Assembly: GCA_050084985.1 (NCBI GenBank)
Contig: JBITNC010000001.1
Coordinates: forward strand, 144,770,001 to 144,834,000
Length of the DNA stretch: 64,000 nt
DNA from: Nageia nagi
Lineage: Eukaryota; Pinophyta
Reading direction: 5' to 3'
Positions 1 through 9,929 of the stretch are shown in pieces (position 1 is the first letter of the stretch; each line of letters opens with the position of its first letter). The notes below the pieces were generated by a model. That model was given only the letters and a program-made list of their open reading frames with translations. It had not been told where the DNA came from and made no database searches. Both the position numbers and the translations under genes were made by a program.

Positions 1-397
1 ATATTAGACATTAACTACAATATCATAAAGGAATGTAGTAAACAATGAGGGTGTAAATCTAGACTTGATAGGTGGTGCTGAGAAGCACTTATCAATAATA
101 TGTTATGATTTCTTATTCAAGGTTAAAGTTATTATTTACATCACATCCTTCCTCCCTTTATAAATTAAGTTCCACCATCAACCAATACTCCTTGGCTAAC
201 ACTCCTAGGAGTTATCACCATAAAAGTTAAAAAGGAGTGAAATTCTCTTTATTCAAGATATACACCTCAAATATAGCAATAAATATATTAAATCAATTAA
301 TTTAATTAGATACATAAAATATGATTTTTAAATAAATAAAATTGAAATATAGGTATTTAAAGATCTTATCTTTAAATACTTTTTTACAAAATCAAGA
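1..397. other. AT-rich flank, no gene seen
   Basis: No open frame or known element is recognisable. The stretch is AT-rich unique-looking sequence and ends at a candidate 5-bp target duplication (CATAA, 398-402) of the LTR-like element that follows. Confidence 0.5.
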
Positions 398-402
398 CAT
401 AA

Positions 403-590
403 TGCAAGATTTATAAATATTATAGTTTATATTTCATTATAAATGGTACATATTTTATATATAATAGTTTATTAAGGACATGAGTCAAAATGTTTGTCTT
501 CTTCCTTTAATAAAAAAGTATAAGATACTCATAAACTAACCAACTCACTCATTATACATACTATGTAACAATCCTAAAAACCCACTTATT
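403..590 (-). repeat. element B LTR-like copy (left, 3' in element sense)
   Basis: It matches 11275-11523 in order: TG-AGATTT-TAAATATTA, then ATTTCATTATA, GTACAT, a low-complexity tract, AGTTTATT-AGGA, TCTTCTTCCT, and ACCAACTCA to TAATCCTAA or a close variant. In this copy the low-complexity tract is a short TA-rich run, whereas the partner carries a long CA repeat. Confidence 0.5.
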
Positions 591-602
591 ACATCGATCT
601 CT

Positions 603-753
603 AAATGGGGATAATGTTCTACTTAATGAATTCATAGAGTAGTTCATCAAAACATAATATATGAGTAGGGATATACATATCTACTCATGATAAGCAATAG
701 TATAACTTGCCTCAATATGATTATTAATTTAATCATGGATAGGGACACACTTA
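603..753. repeat. hairpin array of element B, left part
   Basis: Short inverted repeats follow one another. A perfect 8-bp stem ATGAGTAG/CTACTCAT lies at 661-668 and 681-688, with loop GGATATACATAT. A 7-bp stem ATGATTA/TAATCAT lies at about 718-737. The left arm AATCATGGAT (731-740) has its perfect partner only at 9692-9701, beyond copia A. The loops resemble those of the right part (GGGGAYACA-like). There are no open frames. Function is unknown; a structured RNA or a folding-prone non-coding element is inference. Confidence 0.6.
749..753. repeat. target site duplication of copia A, left (ACTTA)
   Basis: ACTTA immediately precedes the first TG of the 5' LTR and is repeated at 9684-9688 immediately after the final CA of the 3' LTR. 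This fixes both ends of the element. Confidence 0.95.
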
Positions 754-1926
754 TGAAGGTTGAATTCATATTTGTGATGACAAATTCATCCCTAGGAGGA
801 TCTATTTTACTGTATAATATTGATCTAAATTTACACCTTCATGGTTAGTTTGCTCTATGTAAGAAATTCATGGTACATTTTGTTTTATTATCACTATGTG
901 AGGAATTAGTATGTGTTTGTTAGCACTATTTGGTTATCCATATGTGAGTAACTTATATATGCACATATACTTTTTTTGTTGTTGATCAACACATGTTTCT
1001 ATATAGAGTAGATGACTATAAGTATTAGATTGGCATATTCATGATGACTTATAATTCATCATTGATCAGTTTATAGATGGAATTACTTAGTTAATTTATA
1101 TTATGATTGATATGAATGTTATATGGTGCATCTAACTAATTTTGTTTATGAGCTTCTTGTAGCTTGCAGGTTTCATCTTGAGAGTGCAAGTTACTTATTT
1201 CATGTGAGCAGGCTCATGGAGGCTCATATGTCAACTCAGAGTTGATTAACTACACTTACAGTGAAACTAGTTGTGATTAATGATTGTATTTAAACCATTT
1301 TGTTAAATGGTCTTATAATGAGTCTCAAAATAAGATCTTGCTTATTTCTCAATGATGTAAAGTTCTCATCTTTGCTTGTATCTCTTTGGAGGAGAACTCT
1401 CTCTTACTCTCTCTTTCTTCTTATCTCTATGCTCTATCCCAATATTACATTAAGGGAGAGTGTTAGAATTTGTAATGTAATATTGTTTAATATTTCTCCT
1501 TAATGTAAATTCACTTAATACTTGAAGTATCATTAGATACCTTAAAATATTAAAGAAATAAAAATAGGATAATGATTAAAAATAGGTATGAGTTTAAAAA
1601 TAGGTAAATGATTAAAAATAGAAAAAAGATTAATTATAGAGTGTGTTTCTTCTTAAATAAAGAGAAAAACCCTCCCCTTCTCTAGTTACACAATTGTAAT
1701 GCAAGCTTTGTTATAGGTTTAGAATGAGAGAGAGAGAAGAGATTTTGTAAGAGAGGTCCTTGAGAATAAGAAGATCTTAGTTAGTGGACGCACTCTTAAA
1801 GAGGGAGGAACCACTTTATATCTTGTGTTATTTGTGTGATTGGCTTAGTTATTGTGTTGATGTTAAAATTGCCTTCTTGAGATCTTGAAAGATTAGAAGT
1901 TAATTCAGAAAGGGTTAATTTCTTCA
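754..1926 (+). repeat. copia A 5' LTR
   Basis: It begins TGAAGGTTGAATTC and ends GGGTTAATTTCTTCA. A degenerate TATA-like TTAAATAAAGAG is at about 1653-1664; the minus-strand family member has a better TATAAATAG at the matching place. The 67-codon open frame at 1300-1503 recurs in the other LTR and has no recognisable product. Confidence 0.95.
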
Positions 1927-1928
1927 AG

Positions 1929-1940
1929 TGGTATCAGAAA
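1929..1940 (+). promoter_or_regulatory. primer-binding site, initiator-Met tRNA type
   Basis: TGGTATCAGAAA starts two bases after the LTR end. TGGTATCAGA is the start of the classical initiator-methionine tRNA complement used to prime minus-strand DNA synthesis in plant copia elements. The last bases (AA instead of GC) have drifted. Confidence 0.9.
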
Positions 1941-2551
1941 TTTTCTTGGAGGCTTCTCTTCAGCATCTTTGAAGGTCCTTTCCACCTCTTTCTCCCTCTA
2001 CTTTGTTGAGGTAAAAGGGTTTGAAGGTATAATCTCCTATCTCTTCTTTATCAAAATTTTGCTTTTATTACTAACCTTTTTGTTTCAATAATGATGAGGT
2101 TAAGTCTAGCAAAATTTGGTTAAAGTAGATAAAATATCATTATACTAACATGTTAGTTTAATTTAATGTTATTGCTATGCATTATTTTTAGTTTGTTGAG
2201 TTGCAATTTTTTAAATAAAATTTCCTAATGTGTAGCAATAATAGGTAAGTTTTAGGTATTAAATTTAGCAATAATAAGTTATTATAACTTAAAATTACAA
2301 ATTTCTAATTAATATAGAATTGGATAACATTTTTGCAATTTTTTACTATATTGCTTATTATTGTAAATTTTTTTCTAAGCTAGTATGCTTGTAAAAGTCT
2401 TCTACAATTTTTACAACAAATCTAGTTTTTAACAAAAAAATAATTTTTTTACTATGTTTACAATTTTCTTTTATATATATATTTTAAGTTCTTTTGAAAA
2501 TAAAAAAAAATATTTTTTTAATATATATATAATTGTAGGACTACTGGAGAA

Positions 2552-2900
2552 GTGCATTGCTTGCCTCTTGGTGATACGCTAACCCCCTTAGCACCCTAAT
2601 TTTTTTCAAGGGTTGAGCCTTGGTTGGTGCGGCTAGCCAAGGGCCATAGCCCTGGGGGGTGTGCAACCTACCTTTTGGCAATGCATAGACCTCCCCCTAA
2701 TCCCTTATCCTTTTTAAAGGGCTAAGCCCTGGTTGGTGCAACCAACCAAGGGCCCAGCCCTAGGGGGTGTGCAACCTGCCTCTTGGCAATGCATGGACTT
2801 ACCCCCTAACCCCTTTTTTATTTTCCAAAGGGCTAAGCCTTAGCTAGTGCAGCCAACTAAGGGCCCAACCCTAGGGGCATGTAGCCTACCTTTGGGGGGT
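2552..2900 (+). repeat. GC-rich hairpin-forming tandem repeat, about 109 bp x 3.2
   Basis: Successive copies of GTGCNNNNTNCCTNTTGG start at 2552, 2661, 2769 and about 2881, a period of 108-112 bp. Each full unit holds an inverted repeat: CCTTGG/CCAAGG (2618-2623, 2637-2642), GGTTGG/CCAACC (2731-2736, 2742-2747) and CCTTAG/CTAAGG (2838-2843, 2857-2862). The block is far more GC-rich than its surroundings. It lies in the RNA leader, where packaging or dimerisation signals of retroelements usually reside; that role is inference. Confidence 0.85.
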
Positions 2901-2962
2901 GTGCACATGGTCAAGAACCCCTCAGTTTTTTTTTATATAAAAAATTATTAATGAAGTTTTTT

Positions 2963-2965
<3 letters not shown>

Positions 2966-3014
<49 letters not shown>
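2966..3014. repeat. AT dinucleotide microsatellite
   Basis: About 24 uninterrupted AT units within the copia A leader. Confidence 0.97.
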
Positions 3015-3017
<3 letters not shown>

Positions 3018-4384
3018 AGTGCAAATAGTTCCTATTTTTTATTTATTTTTAATAAAAAAAGGGAATCTTTTTTTAGAAAAAAAGGGAAGTTTTTTTAATA
3101 TGTGTATTATTTTTTAAGTATGGGTTATTTTTAAGGCTAATTTTAAGTATTTTTTAGCCTAATATTTCTTTATTTGCCATTTTTACTTTAAGTATAAGTT
3201 ATTTTTAAGGAATTTGTTTTTTAGCATGCCTTCAAGATAAAAGTAGGAAATTAATTATGCATGCGTAGATTAATGTATGCATGAATTAATGTTGTTTTAT
3301 ATTAATACATGCTTGATATGTGGTTGGATAAAATATTTAAATACATGCTTTAATTTTTCCAAGTGCATGTTTGTGCTAAGTGAATAATTTTTTAAATTGC
3401 ATGATTTAACACTTTGTCCTAATGCATATGAATGTATACAGTTTTCTTAAATATTTTTTGCCTTATTTAAAATTGAAAATAAAGAATTATTTTAAGTCCA
3501 TTTTTTAAGTAACAAGGGGGAGAATTCCTCATTTTTTATTGAACCTTTGTAAAGAGATCCATTAGGGGTTGTGACAAAACCCATTAGACTCTTAGACTCA
3601 TTTGTTGCTACTTAAAATTAATGAAATTTTGTAAACAAATCCATTAGGAGTTTTAAAAAACATATTGGACTCTTTAGTTCATACTTATGGTTGATGTGGG
3701 ATCTAGTTTCATTTTTAAAGCACTTTATTTGTTTTGCACTTTTACTTTATATGCAAAGTACACAAACATTAAAAATTTCTTCCCCTAAAATGAACACATA
3801 TGCATATTTTTTCTACATGACTTGTTTGGGGAGCCATGAGGTAGAATAGAGTGGATTGGAGATTTTTAATTCGATGATCTTAGTGGTGCAAAGTTTGTAC
3901 TTCTTAATTTCTCCTAAGTCCTTTGTTGGTTTGGACTTAACTCCATACACGTAGATAGGCATGTGTGTAGTGATACCACATGTATACCCATCCATTCAGG
4001 GATTATTCTAATAACCTATAAGGAAAATTGAAAACTTAATCAAGATAATTAATTTCACTAATTCAACATACATCAAAACCTTGGAAAATAGCTTGTACTT
4101 CTCCTTGTGAGAGTATATCACTTTCCAAAGGGAATTGGTTAAGGATTGGTGGAACTTGGGCTCCTGGCAGGCATCCAAGTGAAGGCCTAATTTTAGACAA
4201 GAAAACAAGCCTCAACATTTCCCTCTCTTTGGTTATACTTGGTGATGAAGATGTTGGATGTATGTTATTATTCTTGTTAATAATTTAAGCCTTTTGATTT
4301 GTTGGTTAGTTTTAAACATGTATTTATTTTTAAATGCAACATGTATGCTTACATTATTTATCTCCTTCATATTATTTTGTAGTA

Positions 4385-5220
4385 ATGGGAGACTCTTTTG
4401 CACCCAAGCATATCTTGGATGGTTCCAACTATAGTATCTGGGAACCTAAGATGAAGGTAGAACTTCAAGCATGGAAACTTTGGATGATTATTAATGAAAA
4501 CCAAATTGCTCCATCTGGGGAAAAGGAACTTGAAGCTTATAATACTAAGAATGATTTGGTAACTTCTATGATCTTTTGTGCAATTTCAAATGAGATCCTC
4601 CTCATTATATCTTCTTCAAATGCTGCAAAGGAAGCTTGGGATAAATGAAAGAATATCTATCTTGGTACTAAATTTTTTAGGAGGTTCACCATTATTTAGA
4701 AGTTACTTCAATCATGTCAAGAGAAAAATGAGAGTGTGGCTATATATCTGAATAATGTTATTGACCTTAGAACTCAGCTTGTGGGGTGTGGTTGCAATTG
4801 GATCAATGATGAGTTTTTTACTTTCATCATCCTCCAAATCCTCTGTGTTAAGTTTAGTTAGTTTGTGATTTTATTGAAACTAGGATTGATGATGAAAAAG
4901 AAATATTCTCTTTGGAAAATCTATTAAGGCTTCTCTTGAAGCATGAGGAAACACTTAATAATAAAGTGTTGATCACCACTCTAAAGGAGCCATCTATGGC
5001 ACTTGGTCCTATGAATCCTCATTTCAAAAAGAGCCATAACCAAAAGAAAGGTTCTTATGCTCCTAAGAAGAACTTCAAGAATGGTGGGAATAAGAAGAAT
5101 TTTGATAATTGTAAGTTTAAGGAAAACAAAGCCAAATTTGATGGAAATTGTAATTTTGTAACCACTATGGTCATAAGAAAGTTAATTGCTTCAAGAAAAA
5201 AAAATGTCAAAGTGAAAAAA
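4385..5220 (+). pseudogene. copia A gag (capsid/nucleocapsid), broken
   Basis: The frame opens at ATG 4385 with a typical copia gag N-terminus (FAPKHILDGSNYSIWEPKM, about residues 5-23), the LxGxNYxxW pattern of the DUF4219/UBN2 gag family. It stops at TGA 4646, continues in frame with gag-like sequence to about 4860, then shifts; the next open stretch starts about 4912. A CCHC zinc knuckle (CNFCNHYGHKKVNC, CX2CX4HX4C) is readable only in a neighbouring frame at about 5146-5190. A single T seems lost in the TTTT run near 5155, and the frame returns in an A-run near 5199-5207. The product would coat the RNA. Confidence 0.85.
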
Positions 5221-5680
5221 GTATCTAAAAAATCAAACAAATCTAATAATAAGAAGAATAAGAATTCTGCTTATGTTGGTACCTTTTACTCTAAGTCTTG
5301 CACTTTGGTAAATGATTGGATTATTGATTTTGGATGCACTAATCAAATGTGTTTGGAAAAGGATAAGTTTGAAAACTTTGAAAAGTATAGAAAAGATGTA
5401 GTTGTGATAGGTGATGTTCAATCCTTGAAGTTCAAGGTATTAGGAGTGTGTAGATACAAGGGAAGATTCTTGAGAATGTGCTTTATGTGCCTAAGCTCAC
5501 TATGAATCTCTTTTCGTAATTTAGGTTGCAAGGAAGGGTTACTCCTTTGAGTTTAACTCACACTCTTGGTGCATGAAAAAGGGCCTTACCACTTTGGTGA
5601 AAGGTTCAGTGTAAGATGACCTATACATTGTGGATCAATCTCCAACAAAGATGTGCCTTGCAACTAATGTTTATTCTAGA
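5221..5680 (+). pseudogene. copia A protease, active-site motif altered
   Basis: The aspartic protease region is marked by NDWIIDFGCTNQM at about 5308-5350, where the family has Asp-Ser-Gly. Here Ser is Phe, so the catalytic Asp remains but the triad is altered. The frame runs to a stop at 5503-5505; downstream sequence is still protease-like but shifted. The protease would cut the Gag-Pol polyprotein. Confidence 0.8.
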
Positions 5681-6640
5681 GATAATCTTTGGCACCATCA
5701 ATTAGGCCACCTAAACTATAAGAACATTCAAGTCATGAAAGATCATGAATTTATGTAAGGTTTGCCTAGAATATCACCTATAATTAGTCTTTATGAGAAG
5801 TGCATTATAGGTAAAATGAACCGATAAAAATTTCCAAAATATAAGCCAATTAGAGCAACTCAACCTCTTCATCTTATGCATATAGATTTGATGGATCTAT
5901 TTCCAACTAAGTTGCTTGGAGGAGCATCTCATGTCTTGACCTTTATTAATGAATTTAGTAGGATGACATTTGGGTATCTTATAGAGCATAAGGATCAAAC
6001 CTTTAATAGGTTCAAAGATTTCAAAGCCTTGGTAGAAAATCAGTCTGGATTCAAAATCAAGATATTAAGATCTGATAATTGGGGTGAGTATAATAATAAT
6101 GAATTCAATGCTTTTTATATCAAGTATGAGATTAAGAAACAATTTATTATCCCTTACACTCAACAAAATGGTGTTGCCAAAAGGAAGAATAGAACCATTC
6201 AAGAAATGGCAAGATGTATGTTGGGAGATCTTCTTAGCTTCTTATGGGGTGAAGTTATCAATACTATAATCTAGATCTTAAATAGGTTTCCTACAAAAGT
6301 AGTTGAAGGTAAAACTCTGTATGAGGCATGTACAAGAAAAAAACCTAACATCTCTCACTTAAGGTCTTTGGTTGTGATGCTTATGCCTTTGTTGTTCCTG
6401 AGAAGAGGATTAAGCTTGATAAGAGATCTAAAAAGTGTATCTTTGTGGGTTATGACAATCAACATAGAGGCTACATTCTATAATAACCTTCTTTCCATGT
6501 AGTATTTGTGTCAAGGGATGTAAAGTTCAATGAACTACCTGAAGAGTTTACTTATTATGAGAACCTTGATGAGGGTGATGATTCTTCTGTTGCTTCTAAC
6601 TGGTTATATGTCAATGTGGATTTATCACCTAAGGAATAAA
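5681..6640 (+). pseudogene. copia A integrase, broken and catalytic Glu replaced
   Basis: The pre-integrase zinc domain is visible from LWHHQLGHLN (about 5690-5720) to a Cys pair near 5795-5815. The longest open part is 5876-6274. It contains the first catalytic Asp (HIDLMD) and the second (RSDNWGEY). The third catalytic residue, expected as Glu in the NGVAERKN-type motif, is Lys (AAA, 6179-6181). A TAG at 6272-6274 and later frameshifts follow, with C-terminal copia sequence (KSKKCIFVGYDNQ-like) to about 6640. Integration activity would be lost. Confidence 0.88.
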
Positions 6641-6829
6641 ACTATCTAACATAAAGGATAAAAAGGAGTATGACTATTAATAATTTTTATTTTCTAAGAT
6701 TGATTGCAAGAATGAGCCATCATCTTACAAAGAAGCTTCAAAGTATGAGTGCTAGATGATTGCAATGAATTTGAAGTATGAGGCTCTAATGAAGAATAAA
6801 ACTTAGGATTTGATTCCTTATTCTAATAA

Positions 6830-7505
6830 ATGAAATATGATGGAAATAAATGGATTTATAAGGTCAAATATAGCTCAATTGGTAAGATTGATAAATACAT
6901 AGCAAGATTAGTAGCTAAGGGTTTCGATTAAAAAGATAGAGTTGATTATGAGGAAACAATTACTCTAATGGCAAAGATGCCTACTATTAGGGTAATCCTT
7001 GCTCTTCAAGTAGCTCAAGGATGGAAAGTTTTACAACTTGATGTTAAGAGTGCTTTTTTCAATGGTGACTTAGATATGGAAATCTATATGAATCAACTAG
7101 AAGGGTTTGTTGTTGAAGGCAAAGAATCTTTTGTGTGCAAGTTAAAGAAGTATTTGTATGGATTTAAGCAAGCACCAAGGGCTTGGTACAAAAAGATTTT
7201 AGGATACTTTGAGGATATTGGGTTTCTAAATGCTTCTCTAATTCAGATCTTTATGTGCTCAACCAAGGATAAGACTTGATATTGATTCTTCTCTATGTGG
7301 ATGATCTATTGATTACAGGGAATAATATAATCCTCATACAAGACTGCATATCCAAACTTAAGGCAACTTTTGAAATGATTGATATTGCTCTATTGCACTC
7401 CTACCTTGGTATGCAAGTGTACCAATACAAGGATTGTACTTACCTCAATCAATCTAAGTATATCTCAAATATTTTGCAAAAGTTTAGAATGGAGGAGTGA
7501 AAGCA
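6830..7505 (+). pseudogene. copia A reverse transcriptase, frameshifted
   Basis: Starts with a WIYKVK motif and ARLVAKGF; then from 6968 comes QLDVKSAFFNGDL (first catalytic Asp), LYGFKQAPRAWY, a break at about 7275, and LLYVDDLLITGN (YVDD) in the next frame from 7276. All three catalytic Asp residues survive, although the chain is interrupted by stops (for example near 6930) and a frameshift at about 7275. It would copy element RNA into DNA inside the virus-like particle. Confidence 0.9.
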
Positions 7506-7609
7506 TGCTGCAATCCTAGTCTCTCTTGGAATCACTTTGTCTCTTAGTTTCAACTCTTAGTTGGCAAATTCTATGACTTATAGACAACTAATTGGTAGTC
7601 TTCTTTATT

Positions 7610-8035
7610 TAACTATTTCCATGCTAGATATTACCTTTATCATGAAAATCCATATGTTGAAAAATTCAATGCTGTTAAGCAAATTTTGAGGTATGTTATG
7701 GGTGCTAAGGATCTTGCTCTCAAGTATGACAAGTTGCCCTCATTTGTTCTCTTAGGATTCTTTGATTATGAATATGGGGGAGATAGAGATGGTAGGAAAT
7801 CAACATCTTCTTACATGTTTAGCATTATTTTAGGTGCTATCTCTTGGGCTTCAAAGAAGCAACCTACTACTACTCTCTCCACCACTAAGGTTGAATATCA
7901 TGCAATGCTAGTTGCAACCCAGGAAGCCATTTGGTTGAGGCATATTTTGAAAGAAATAGGGTATGAACAAGTTCATCCATCACAAATTTTTTCAAATAAT
8001 TAGTTAGCTATTGCTTTGGCAAAGAATTCTATTTT
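7610..8035 (+). pseudogene. copia A RNase H
   Basis: The open part 7686-8003 holds GGDRDGRKSTSSY, SWASKKQPTTTLSTTKVEYHAM and WLRHILKEIG, the usual copia RNase H motifs, with the catalytic Glu of the VEY motif present. Upstream linker sequence lies in another frame. It stops at 8001-8003 (TAG) and typical C-terminal sequence follows to about 8200. Confidence 0.88.
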
Positions 8036-8532
8036 CCATCAGAGAACAAAGCATATAGAAATCCAAGCCCATTTCATCAAAGAGAAGGTTCTAGATGGTC
8101 TTCTATACTTGCAGTATTATCCATTAGTCTTAAACTTTGCTGATTTGTTCACCATGACCATTCCTAAAGCTTAGTTCTATAAGCTTAAGGATTCTATTAG
8201 GTTGGTGAATTTGCTCTCAAAAAGGGAGTAAATATTTAATTCTTATTGAATCCATTGTAATTTCTTCCTTCTTAATAAAGTTGTTGAACTTTTATTTGGT
8301 TTGTATACTTTGTTTATACATTATTTTGTTTGCTAACTATAAGTATGGGATTGGAATCTTAGTGATGGATTATAGTGTACCTCAAATCCAAGCATATTAT
8401 ATTAGGAAGAAAATTCTTGATGCAACAACTATATCTCTTTTCATTTGACTTTATCTCTCCTTATTTATTCACTAACTACCTTAGAAACTTTGTTGTGCAT
8501 ACTTTGAAAGTTTCTTATGGTAGTAAAGTTAT

Positions 8533-8545
8533 TCTCAAGGGGGAG
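8533..8545 (+). promoter_or_regulatory. polypurine tract of copia A
   Basis: TCTCAAGGGGGAG directly precedes the TG of the 3' LTR; it primes plus-strand DNA synthesis. Confidence 0.9.
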
Positions 8546-9683
8546 TGAAGGTTTAATTCATGTTTATGATGATAAATTCATTCCTAGGAGGCTCTATTTT
8601 GCTGTATAGTGTTTATCTAAATGTACACTTTCATGGTTAGTTTGCTCTATGTGAGGAACTTATGGTACATTTTATTATGTTATCATTATGTTTTTGTTAG
8701 CATTGTTTGGTTATCCATATGTGAGTAATTTATATATGCATATATACTTTTTTATTATTGATCAACACATATTTCTATATATAGTATATGATTATAAGTA
8801 TTAGCTTGGCATATTCATGATGAATTATAGTGCATCATTGATCAGTTTATAGATGGCATTACTTAGTTCATTTATATTGTGATTGATATGAATGTTATAT
8901 GATGCATCTAACTAATCTTATTTATGAATTTCTTATAGCTTTCAGGTTTCATCTTGAGAGTGCAATTTACTTACTTCATGTGGGTAGGCTCATATGTTAA
9001 CTCAGAGTTGATTGATTACACTTACAGTAAAACTAGTTGTGATTAATGATTGTATTGTAAACCATTTTGTTAAATGGTATTATAATGAGTTTCAAAATAA
9101 GATCTTGCTTATTTCTCAATGATGTAAAGTTCTCATATATTCTTGTATCTCTTTGGAGGATAACTCTTTCTTACTCTATCTTTCTTCTTCTCTCTATGCT
9201 TTATCCCAATATTACATTAAGGGGGAGTGTTAGAATTTGTAATGTAATATTGTTTAATAAATCTTGTTAATGTAAATTCACTTAATACTTAAAGTATCAT
9301 TAGATAACTTAAAGTATTAAGGGAATAAAAATAGGAGAATTATTAAAAATAGGTAAAAGATTAAAAATAGAAAAAAGATTAATTATAAAGTGGGTTTCTT
9401 CTTAAATAAAGAGAAGAACCCTCCCCTTCTTTAGTTACACAATTGTAATGCAAGCTTTGCTATAGGTTTAGAGTGAGAGAGAGAGAAGAGATTTTGTAAG
9501 AGAGGTCCTTGAGAATAAGAAGATCTTAGTTAGTGGATGTACTCCAAAGGAGGGAGGAACCACTTTATATATTGTGTTATTTGTGTGATTGGCTTAGTTA
9601 TTATGCTAGTGTGTTGATGTTGAAATTGCCTTCTTGAGATCTTGGGAGATTAGAAGTTAATTTAGAAAGGGTTAATTTCTTCA
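8546..9683 (+). repeat. copia A 3' LTR
   Basis: It begins TGAAGGTTTAATTC and ends GGGTTAATTTCTTCA. It matches 754-1926 along its length with many transitions and a few small deletions; a block around TGTGAGGAATTAGTA of the 5' LTR is missing. Divergence of roughly 10% by eye indicates long residence. Confidence 0.95.
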
Positions 9684-9688
9684 ACTTA
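9684..9688. repeat. target site duplication of copia A, right (ACTTA)
   Basis: Matches 749-753 exactly. Confidence 0.95.
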
Positions 9689-9929
9689 GCCATCCATGAT
9701 TCACTTATGCATATGGATAGGGGCACACACACTATCCAAACACCATACTTATGAATAAGGACACATGCTACTATTCACATACTTATGATTGGGGATATAC
9801 ATGCTAATCATCTTCAACAACTATGATAGGGGAAAAACATATCCATTCACTTACTTCATCTCATGAATGGGAATAAACATATATTTTCACCTCACCATCT
9901 TGTGAATGGGGGGAAACAAGACCATTCAC
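9689..9929. repeat. hairpin array of element B, right part
   Basis: Units of roughly 45-52 bp each hold an inverted repeat around a similar loop. The stems are ATCCATGATT (9692-9701, partner of 731-740), GGATAG/CTATCC (9715-9720, 9732-9737), TGAATA/TATTCA (9752-9757, 9772-9777), ATGATT/AATCAT (9785-9790, 9806-9811) and GTGAATGG/CCATTCAC (9902-9909, 9922-9929). Two units between are imperfect. The loops share GGGGAYACA-like sequence and the spacers share CTTATG-like sequence, so the units are homologous although the stem sequences differ. Confidence 0.7.

Larger units (their letters stand above)
1941..4384 (+). other. copia A long untranslated leader
   Basis: Unusually long (2.4 kb) leader between PBS and gag. 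It holds a GC-rich tandem repeat (2552-2900), an AT dinucleotide run (2966-3014), a purine run AACAAGGGGGAGA near 3511-3523 resembling the element's own polypurine tract, and two loose copies of a block around TTTGTAAAnnnATCCATTAG (about 3546 and 3628). No coding frame is evident. The two minus-strand frames at 3813-4208 have no recognisable product. Confidence 0.7.
754..9683 (+). mobile_element. copia A: complete Ty1/copia LTR retrotransposon, coding region decayed
   Basis: It has all the landmarks of a full insertion: LTRs of 1173 and 1138 bp starting TGAAGG and ending TTCTTCA, a 5-bp duplication ACTTA, a PBS two bases after the 5' LTR, and a purine tract directly before the 3' LTR. The internal order is gag, protease, integrase, RT, RNase H, which defines Ty1/copia. 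Each coding part contains stops or frameshifts, so the element is dead. The LTRs differ at roughly one base in ten by eye, which implies an old insertion. A truncated relative lies on the minus strand at 14421-19135. Confidence 0.95.

Noticed and set aside
1300-1503. 67-codon open frame repeated in both copia A LTRs (also 9067-9270)
   Set aside because: It lies wholly inside the LTRs, has no recognisable product, and its two copies differ as freely as the rest of the LTR.
603-9929. Hairpin array considered as a CRISPR array
   Set aside because: The sequence is plant nuclear DNA; repeats are imperfect, spacing is irregular, and stems rather than spacers vary.
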